Assembly (NCBI GenBank): GCA_045601445.1
Contig: JAZRZQ010000065.1
Coordinates: 1-43,223 of the forward strand
Origin: RGIG5579 sp045601445
GTDB taxonomy: Bacteria > Bacillota > Clostridia > Oscillospirales > SIG627
Direction of reading: 5' to 3'
DNA length: 43,223 bases
Shown in pieces: positions 38,455-43,223 of the stretch. Each line of letters opens with the position of its first letter. Positions within the stretch are counted from its first letter, which is position 1. Below the pieces are notes generated by a model. It was not told where the DNA came from. It did not search any database and saw nothing but the letters and a program-made list of their open reading frames with translations. Position numbers and translations under genes: made by a program.

Positions 38455-39179
38455 AAAAGGTTTTGATTACCGGTGGCACGAGAGGCATCGGAAGAGCTAT
38501 GGTCGAGCGCTTTGCCCGTAACGGATGGGAAGTGGCGTTTACGTATTGTTCGTCCGAAGCCTCGGCTCAGCAGCTTTGCGAGCGCTTTTCGCATTTGACT
38601 CGCATGGCGGCGTTTCAATGCGATTTTTCGCACATTGAGTCCGCCAACCGTTTGGCAGATTCTGTTCTTGATAAATTCGGTACGATCGATGCTTTAATCA
38701 ACAATGCCGCAATCTCGTCCTACGGGCTTTTTCAGGATCTCGGGGAGGATGAGATTGATCGACTTTTAAACGTGAACGTAAAAAGCCTGATCCTTTTAAC
38801 GAAGAGGATCGTTCCTTCTATGATCTCAAAGCACTCCGGTACGATCATCAATTTATCTTCTGTTTGGGGGCAGACCGGAGCTTCTTGCGAGGTGCTGTAT
38901 TCTATGTCCAAGGCAGCGGTCATCGGTTTTACAAAAGCCTTGGCCAAGGAGCTTGCTCCGAGCGGGGTATGTGTGAATTGTATTGCGCCCGGCGTCGTTG
39001 ATACGGATATGCTGTCAAAGTTTTCCGAGGAAGAAAAAGAGGCTATGCGCTCGGAGCTGCCTCATGGTGAATTTTCTGCGCCGTCTGACATTGCCGAGCT
39101 TGCTCTCTTCCTTGCAGAGAATCGTATTCCGTCCTTACTTGGACAAGTGATTGCCGTGAACGGAGGGATGTATTGTTGA
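38451..39179 (+). CDS. short-chain dehydrogenase/reductase (FabG-like)
   Basis: The 242-residue SDR has the cofactor motif TGGTRGIG (7-14), 'NNAAIS' and the catalytic set N109, S137, Y150 and K154 ('LSSVWGQTGASCEVLYSMSK'). The ending 'LGQVIAVNGGMYC' is typical of FabG-type 3-oxoacyl-ACP reductases (NADPH). However, its neighbours are a coiled-coil protein and a hypothetical protein, not fatty acid synthesis genes, so the physiological substrate is open. The start overlaps the preceding stop (ATGA), and the next gene starts within its end. Confidence 0.88.
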   Translation: MKKVLITGGTRGIGRAMVERFARNGWEVAFTYCSSEASAQQLCERFSHLTRMAAFQCDFSHIESANRLADSVLDKFGTIDALINNAAISSYGLFQDLGEDEIDRLLNVNVKSLILLTKRIVPSMISKHSGTIINLSSVWGQTGASCEVLYSMSKAAVIGFTKALAKELAPSGVCVNCIAPGVVDTDMLSKFSEEEKEAMRSELPHGEFSAPSDIAELALFLAENRIPSLLGQVIAVNGGMYC

Positions 39180-39928
39180 TTTTCGAAACGAATCGTTTGA
39201 TTGAAATGCTCCAAAACGGGGAATATGATGTTGCCTATTCTTTAATGAATGAAATGATGGATGCCGCCGAGCAGACGTTCATTGAGCAGCTTACCGTCCG
39301 GTCTGCGACGGATCTTGTCGCACTTGCGGTTTTGTACTGTCAGTTTGCTTCCAAGGAAAAAAAGCCATGGAAATCGTTACGTGCTCTCGGACGGATCGGC
39401 GCGGCCACTCGCTATCTCGATCAATATATGTCCGACCGAGCGATGCTTTCGTCTACGCTTCATACCATTGCGCTCGCGTATGCTTATGCCAACTGTTGGA
39501 AGGAAGCGGCTGTTTTTGAGCAAAAATCCTTGTTTGAACCGAATGAAATGAAGGATACGGATGAATTCGGCGATCGATTTTATCATTGCGTCTTTTGGTA
39601 TTCTATGGCCGATTCATCCGCTCCCGATGAATTAAAGTCGCTTGCTGACCAAGTCCTCGGAAAATTGAAGGCAGCGGAGCTGTTTTCCCAAGCGTGTGAC
39701 GATGCCGATCATTCCATTGTCACCGATCCGATCGAAAACAGCGATGATTATCGTGCCATTCGATATGAACTGGAAAGGGAAGTTGATCTGGCTCTGTCAA
39801 AGTCCTCCGATTCGAATAAGCCGTATTGTCTTCGCTATTGGGACGAGAAAAAGCGTATCTTATCCGATCGATTCAATCTATCCTGGAAATCCCCCGAAGA
39901 GCTAAATCCGAATATCCGTTTTCAATGA
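39173..39928 (+). CDS. conserved hypothetical protein (helical repeat)
   Basis: The 251-residue protein begins with TTG (39173 or 39176), using GGAGGG at 39162-39167 inside the SDR gene, so translation is coupled. The sequence is all-helical, reminiscent of tetratricopeptide-type pairs ('LIEMLQNGEYDVAYSLMNEM', 'TIALAYAYANCWKEAAVF'). The C-terminal block 'YCLRYWDEKKRILSDRFNLS' with 'WKSPEELNPNIRF' is a conserved-looking ending I associate with uncharacterised Clostridia proteins. No catalytic motif is seen. Confidence 0.72.
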   Translation: MLIFETNRLIEMLQNGEYDVAYSLMNEMMDAAEQTFIEQLTVRSATDLVALAVLYCQFASKEKKPWKSLRALGRIGAATRYLDQYMSDRAMLSSTLHTIALAYAYANCWKEAAVFEQKSLFEPNEMKDTDEFGDRFYHCVFWYSMADSSAPDELKSLADQVLGKLKAAELFSQACDDADHSIVTDPIENSDDYRAIRYELEREVDLALSKSSDSNKPYCLRYWDEKKRILSDRFNLSWKSPEELNPNIRFQ

Positions 39929-39929
39929 C

Positions 39930-39954
39930 AAAAGGGACGCATAGCGTCCCTTTT
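39930..39954 (+). terminator. bidirectional terminator between the helical protein and CotF genes
   Basis: AAAAGGGACGC / GCGTCCCTTTT (39930-39954), loop ATA, perfect stem with A/T ends. Confidence 0.88.
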
Positions 39955-39959
39955 CACTA

Positions 39960-40235
39960 TTAGCAGCAGGAAGTGCAATCCATACAGAATTTCTGCTTTG
40001 CCTGATCGATCTTTTGCTGCGGGGCGTTTTCCGTTTGATACCAGCCTCGCTTTTCCATTTCCTGAAAAACACGATGCTGCAGAGTGTGCTCCTCGTCCAA
40101 GAGCGACATCATTGCTGTTTTTACGGTTGCATTCTTGGCTTCGGTTGCGTTGGTGTTATAACCCTCTGCAATGAACTTTTGCGTCGAAAGAACGTCGTTC
40201 ATCATTTCCTGATCTTGAAAACAAGTTTTGTTCAT
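39960..40235 (-). CDS. CotF-like spore coat protein
   Basis: The 91-residue protein starts 'MNKTCFQDQEMMNDVLSTQK' with a ferritin-like helical pattern 'EEHTLQHRVFQEMEKRGWYQ', the hallmark of the spore coat protein F family. The Cys-rich end 'FCMDCTSCC' could be cross-linked or bind metal. AAGGAGG precedes the ATG at 40235 directly. Upstream, after 11 nt, lies its small partner in the same transcript. Expected in the forespore or mother-cell stage of sporulation; see the sigma-G-like promoter at 40479-40507. Confidence 0.88.
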   Translation of the reverse strand: MNKTCFQDQEMMNDVLSTQKFIAEGYNTNATEAKNATVKTAMMSLLDEEHTLQHRVFQEMEKRGWYQTENAPQQKIDQAKQKFCMDCTSCC

Positions 40236-40246
40236 CCCGTTCCTCC

Positions 40247-40432
40247 TTATCCCAAAAGAGAATAAAGCTTGTTGTAGTGGTTCTGATGCTGATTTGCCAT
40301 TTCCTCTAACTGATTCTTCAGTGCTTGATCCTGTGTGCATTCGGAAAAATGCTTCAACTTGCAAATCACGGTCTGCTCTGCCTTCAGCTGATCCTCGATG
40401 CCCGAAAGCTCTTTGGTGGTTAAGTTTCCCAT
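40247..40432 (-). CDS. small coat-associated helical protein (CotF partner)
   Basis: The 61-residue protein 'MGNLTTKELSGIEDQLKAEQ' with 'HFSECTQDQALKNQLEEMAN' and an ending 'QHQNHYNKLYSLL' resembles the short N-terminal-like half of CotF-family proteins and is regularly found directly upstream of CotF genes. Two amphipathic helices with His/Gln residues suggest a ferritin-like helical pair. GAAAGGAAA lies upstream of the ATG. It is the first gene of the two-gene unit. Confidence 0.8.
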   Translation of the reverse strand: MGNLTTKELSGIEDQLKAEQTVICKLKHFSECTQDQALKNQLEEMANQHQNHYNKLYSLLG

Positions 40433-40458
40433 TTTGCGTTTCCTTTCGATGTTAAAAT

Positions 40459-40474
40459 CGTCGGAATACCGACG
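40459..40474 (-). other. 5'-end hairpin of the spore coat mRNA
   Basis: A GC-rich 6-bp stem CGTCGG / CCGACG with 4-nt loop is located almost exactly at the predicted transcript start of the coat operon. It could protect the mRNA 5' end. Confidence 0.5.
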
Positions 40475-40478
40475 TGAT

Positions 40479-40507
40479 TATTATGGTTTCTCGAATGACG
40501 ATTATGC
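40479..40507 (-). promoter_or_regulatory. sigma-G-like sporulation promoter of the spore coat pair
   Basis: Minus strand: -35 GCATA (40507-40503), 17-bp spacer, -10 CATAATA (40485-40479). This fits the forespore sigma-G pattern (gHATR, 17-18 bp, CATnHTA) better than sigma-A. Confidence 0.5.
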
Positions 40508-40550
40508 AAAAAATGAATGGAATTGCCCACTATTTTTGAGCCCAAATTTC

Positions 40551-40579
40551 TTGACAAATTGTTAACAAAGTGTTATATT
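40551..40579 (+). promoter_or_regulatory. sigma-A promoter of the DeoR-E2-E3 cluster
   Basis: -35 TTGACA at 40551-40556, 17-bp spacer, -10 TATATT at 40574-40579. Confidence 0.8.
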
Positions 40580-40604
40580 ATAACAGAACTTGTTAATTTT
40601 AACA
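40560..40604 (+). promoter_or_regulatory. three operator-like palindromes (TGTTA...TAACA) over the DeoR promoter
   Basis: TGTTAACA (40560-40567) lies between the -35 and -10 boxes. TGTTATATTATAACA (40571-40585, perfect) covers the -10 box and start. TGTTAATTTTAACA (40591-40604) is in the leader. The half-site TGTTA/TAACA is like that of DeoR-type operators, so autoregulation is likely. Confidence 0.65.
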
Positions 40605-40633
40605 TTTCGATATAAAATTTGAAAGGAAACGAG

Positions 40634-41401
40634 ATGAATTATCCAAGAAGAGTCCTTGTGCGGGAAATTCTTACCTCGAAGCCGTTCACCTCGTTAAAAG
40701 AGCTGGAGGCGCGTTTTCCTGACGTTTCGAGTATGACCTTGCGCAGAGATATCGAGTTCTTTGAACGTCAAGGAGACGTTATCAAGGTGCGAGGCGGTGC
40801 TCGGTCAATGAAGTTTATAACAACTTCTATGGAAGAAAAAATTACCACTCGTGTGACAGAAAATACGTATCCAAAACAAAAAATAGCACAAGAGGCCGCA
40901 AAGTTTATTGAGACTGGTCGAAGTATTTTTTTGGATTCCGGTTCAACGACAATTCAGCTCGCCCCGCTTCTTCCTGCCGGTAGGCTTTCCGTTAACACCA
41001 CCGATCCTACGCTTGCTTTGGAGCTTGTCAAAAAAGAAAACGTTATGGTAAGCCTCGTCGGCGGTCTTCTTAGCAAAGATAACCTCTCGTTATCGGGGAT
41101 GCAGTCCGTCGACTATGTAAACAAAGTAAATATTGATGTTGCGCTTATTTCTCCGTCCGGCTTTTCGCTTAACAATGGTTTTACGAGCGGTAACTACAAT
41201 GAAAGCGAGTTGAAGTCGTCCATTGTAAAAAAAGCCGGCCGCGTTATTATGCTGATCCATTCCTCGAAGATCGGCAAAAGTCTTCCTTATACGTTTTGCG
41301 GTTTAGAACAGGTTGATATTTTGATTACCGATCTGCCGCTGAATGACGACGTCTTGAAGGAGTGTGAGAAGCATTCCATCCAAGTGATCGTAGCCAAATA
41401 A
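40634..41401 (+). CDS. DeoR-family transcriptional regulator
   Basis: The 255-residue protein has an N-terminal winged helix ('LKELEARFPDVSSMTLRRDI' and 'FERQGDVIKVRGGARSM') and a DeoRC sugar-phosphate-sensing domain ('IFLDSGSTTIQLAPLL', 'VSLVGGLLSKDNLSLSG'). ATG 40634 follows GGAAACGAG and is preferred over an in-frame TTG at 40619. It lies 21 nt before the E2 gene, probably in the same transcript, and under three TGTTA palindromes. It likely controls the dehydrogenase genes in response to a phosphorylated intermediate; the effector is unknown. Confidence 0.9.
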   Translation: MNYPRRVLVREILTSKPFTSLKELEARFPDVSSMTLRRDIEFFERQGDVIKVRGGARSMKFITTSMEEKITTRVTENTYPKQKIAQEAAKFIETGRSIFLDSGSTTIQLAPLLPAGRLSVNTTDPTLALELVKKENVMVSLVGGLLSKDNLSLSGMQSVDYVNKVNIDVALISPSGFSLNNGFTSGNYNESELKSSIVKKAGRVIMLIHSSKIGKSLPYTFCGLEQVDILITDLPLNDDVLKECEKHSIQVIVAK

Positions 41402-41422
41402 AATTTTTATGGAGGTGTTGCT

Positions 41423-42697
41423 ATGGCAACCGCAGTAATTATGCCGCGCCAGGGACAGAGTGTAGAAAGCTGTGTCATTACATCCTGGAGCAAAAAAGTC
41501 GGCGACGAAGTAAAGGTCGGAGACATTCTGTTTTCTTATGAAACCGATAAGTCTTCCTTTGATGAAGAGGCAACCGTCGCCGGAACTCTCCTTGCAATCT
41601 TCCGCGAGGAAGGAGAAGATGTGCCTTGTCTTGAAAACGTTTGCGTGATCGGCAATGCAGGCGAAGACTTTTCTCAATTCGCTCCCAAGGGCGAGGAAGC
41701 TCCCGCCGCTGCTCCTGCCGCTCAACCTGCCGCACCCGAGGCCCCTGCTGCTCAGGAATTTTCCGCGCCCGTTGCCGCATCTACCGCCGCTTCCGGTGGA
41801 GACAAAATTTCTCCCAGAGCAAGAGCCTTGGCTGATAAGACTGACGTTGATCTTTCCCGTGTTGTTCCCACGGGTCCCGAGGGCCGTATCATCGAGAGAG
41901 ATATTCAGGCCGCTCTGGATCAGGGCTTCCTGAAGGGCGCCGTTGCTTCCGAAACTGCTGCTCCTGAAGCTGCTGCTCCTGCCGCAGCCGTTGACGCCGG
42001 CGAGTATGAGGACGTTAAGCTTTCCAACGTGAGAAAGGTCATCGCAAAGTCGATGCATGCTTCGCTCTCCAATTCTGCACAGCTCACGCTCAACGCTTCT
42101 TTTGATGCGACGAAGATTATGGCATACCGCTCTTCCTTGAAGGCGAGTGCCGAGGCAATGGGGCTGCCTAATATCACCCTCAATGATATCGTTCTTTATG
42201 CCGTATCGAGAACCCTCCTCAATCACGCCGATCTCAACGCCCACTTCCTTGATGATAAGATGCGTCTGTTTAAGCACGTCAATCTCGGCATCGCCGTTGA
42301 TACTGAGCGCGGACTTCTTGTTCCCACCCTTCCTTTGGCCGAAACCCTTTCGCTGGATGCTCTGGCTCGTCAGTCCAAGGCCATTATTGCCGAAGCTCAA
42401 AGCGGAAAGATCAGCCCTGATAAGCTCTCCGGCGCCAGCTTTACCGTAACAAACCTCGGTTCGATGGGCATTGAAAGCTTTACCCCTGTTATCAATCCTC
42501 CTCAGACCGGAATTCTCGGCGTTTGCACGATCGTCAACCGCGTGAAGAAGAATGCCGCCGGTGAACTTGTGACTTATCCCGCTATGGGCCTTTCTCTCAC
42601 CTTCGATCACAGAGCGATTGACGGTGCGCCTGCGGCTAAGTTCTTGAAGGAGCTTTGCAACAATCTGGAGCATTTTGATCTTTTGCTTGCCAAATAA
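41423..42697 (+). CDS. 2-oxoacid dehydrogenase E2 (dihydrolipoamide acyltransferase)
   Basis: The 424-residue E2 has an N-terminal lipoyl domain (lipoyl-lysine K43 in 'YETDKSSFDEEA'), an Ala/Pro-rich linker (about 90-123) and a subunit-binding domain ('ISPRARALADKTDVDLSRVV', about 127-165). A second Ala-rich linker (about 170-192) precedes the catalytic domain, which carries the intact HRAIDG motif (H396, D400). It transfers an acyl group from lipoamide to CoA. GGAGG precedes the ATG. The paired E3 follows 17 nt downstream; the E1 gene is not in the window. Whether it is a pyruvate, acetoin or branched-chain complex cannot be told. The codon use looks strongly biased, hinting at high expression. 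Confidence 0.92.
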   Translation: MATAVIMPRQGQSVESCVITSWSKKVGDEVKVGDILFSYETDKSSFDEEATVAGTLLAIFREEGEDVPCLENVCVIGNAGEDFSQFAPKGEEAPAAAPAAQPAAPEAPAAQEFSAPVAASTAASGGDKISPRARALADKTDVDLSRVVPTGPEGRIIERDIQAALDQGFLKGAVASETAAPEAAAPAAAVDAGEYEDVKLSNVRKVIAKSMHASLSNSAQLTLNASFDATKIMAYRSSLKASAEAMGLPNITLNDIVLYAVSRTLLNHADLNAHFLDDKMRLFKHVNLGIAVDTERGLLVPTLPLAETLSLDALARQSKAIIAEAQSGKISPDKLSGASFTVTNLGSMGIESFTPVINPPQTGILGVCTIVNRVKKNAAGELVTYPAMGLSLTFDHRAIDGAPAAKFLKELCNNLEHFDLLLAK

Positions 42698-42714
42698 GTT
42701 AGGAGATAACTACT

Positions 42715-43223
42715 ATGTATGATTTGATTGTGATTGGTGGCGGCCCTGCCGGCTATAACGCGGCAGAGCGTGCTGCAGAAAAAGGTCTCAAGACCTGTGT
42801 TGTTGAAGAGAGAGCACTTGGTGGGACTTGCTTGAACGAAGGTTGTATTCCGACCAAAACCCTGCTTTACTCTGCTAAAATTTACGATTATGCCAAGCAT
42901 TGTGAGGATTACGGCGTTTCCTTTGACGGCGCCAAGATCGACCACGCCAAGATCATTGATCGCAAGAACAAGGTTGTGAAGACCTTGGTCGGCGGCGTCG
43001 GAATGAAGATGAAGAAGGGCGGAATCGAAGTGATCTCCGCTACTGCAAAGATCCTTGGTAAGACGTCCGATGGCTTTTCTGTCGCAGCAGGAGAAAAAAC
43101 GATCGAGGGCAAGCGTCTTTTGATCTGCGCGGGCTCCGAAGCGACTCTTCCGCCCATTGATGGCCTGAAGGATTCTCTTGCCAACGGATTTGCTCTCACA
43201 AACCGTGAGATTTTGGATATGAA
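42715..43223 (+). CDS. lpdA: dihydrolipoamide dehydrogenase (E3), 3'-truncated by window edge
   Basis: The first 169 codons are present. 'YDLIVIGGGPAGYNAAERAA' is the FAD-binding Rossmann motif and 'GGTCLNEGCIPTKTLL' contains the redox disulfide (C39, C44). 'RLLICAGSEATLPPIDG' begins the NAD-binding linker. E3 reoxidises dihydrolipoamide of E2 with NAD+. No lipoyl domain is fused at its N-terminus. AGGAG lies upstream of ATG 42715. E1 and possibly lipoate attachment genes are expected beyond the right edge. Confidence 0.93.
   Translation, partial: MYDLIVIGGGPAGYNAAERAAEKGLKTCVVEERALGGTCLNEGCIPTKTLLYSAKIYDYAKHCEDYGVSFDGAKIDHAKIIDRKNKVVKTLVGGVGMKMKKGGIEVISATAKILGKTSDGFSVAAGEKTIEGKRLLICAGSEATLPPIDGLKDSLANGFALTNREILDM

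Noticed and set aside
41303..42673. Minus-strand open frame of 456 codons opposite E2
   Set aside because: It has low-complexity Gly/Ser/Arg composition, lies antisense to a clear E2 with intact motifs, and is expected from its strong codon bias.

Overview
The window looks like a chromosomal segment from an anaerobic, spore-forming member of the Clostridia (Bacillota), probably an uncultured gut or sediment lineage near Oscillospirales or Christensenellales. Four things support this: the Firmicutes gene order SRP RNA - dnaX - ybaB - recR; sporulation-type genes (a CotF-like coat protein with a small partner, a YlmC/YmxH PRC-barrel protein); a short SufC/SufB-type iron-sulfur pair typical of anaerobes; and many Clostridia families of unknown role (DUF421/DUF4363, HAAS-DUF4097, Gx transporter, NusG-II). 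Moderate GC content, strong Shine-Dalgarno sites and many TTGACA/TATAAT promoters with 17-bp spacers fit as well. No phage, insertion sequence or CRISPR array is visible.

Layout. 1-6.2 kb: the tail of a repeat protein, a lipoprotein, an E2-like acyltransferase plus acyl-CoA ligase pair, and SufC/SufB. 6.2-8.2 kb: a membrane protein, a secreted Ig-like protein and YlmC. 8.2-11.7 kb: ribosome rescue factor RqcH, the t6A genes tsaE and tsaB, and rpiB. 11.7-14.5 kb: SRP RNA with Alu domain, dnaX, ybaB, recR. 14.5-17.1 kb (minus strand): a DUF378 protein and an envelope pair HAAS-DUF4097. 17.2-19.7 kb: thyA-folA, then DUF421-DUF4363. 19.7-23.5 kb: a small membrane protein, an MBL-fold lipoprotein, a YgjP-like protease and a YgiQ radical SAM protein. 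23.5-27.7 kb (minus): Wzy-like protein, maf and an M20 amidohydrolase in one operon, then a PRK06851-type ATPase. 27.7-33.3 kb: pcrA, a YpsA-like SLOG protein, a SecD-like protein and a class Ic aminotransferase. 33.5-34.5 kb: an SF0329-like protein, an unusual hairpin array and tRNA-Ser(GGA). 34.5-37.7 kb: yajC - NusG-II - Gx transporter, yqgF and a ceramidase-like protein. 37.8-40.4 kb: a DivIVA-like coiled-coil protein, an SDR reductase, a hypothetical protein and the spore coat pair. 40.5 kb to the end: a DeoR regulator followed by E2 and E3 of a 2-oxoacid dehydrogenase complex, cut by the window edge.

The most unusual structure is at 34201-34405. Seven short hairpins, each with its own stem sequence but almost all bounded by ATC/ACC at the 5' side and GAT at the 3' side, are joined by exact 3-nt linkers. 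The linkers are GAA in the left half and TTC in the right half. The array sits against the 3' end of tRNA-Ser and has an intrinsic terminator at each end, one per strand. Other non-coding signals worth attention are a perfect 11-bp hairpin that hides the ribosome binding site of the PRK06851-type ATPase, three TGTTA/TAACA palindromes at the DeoR promoter, and a sigma-G-like promoter in front of the spore coat pair.
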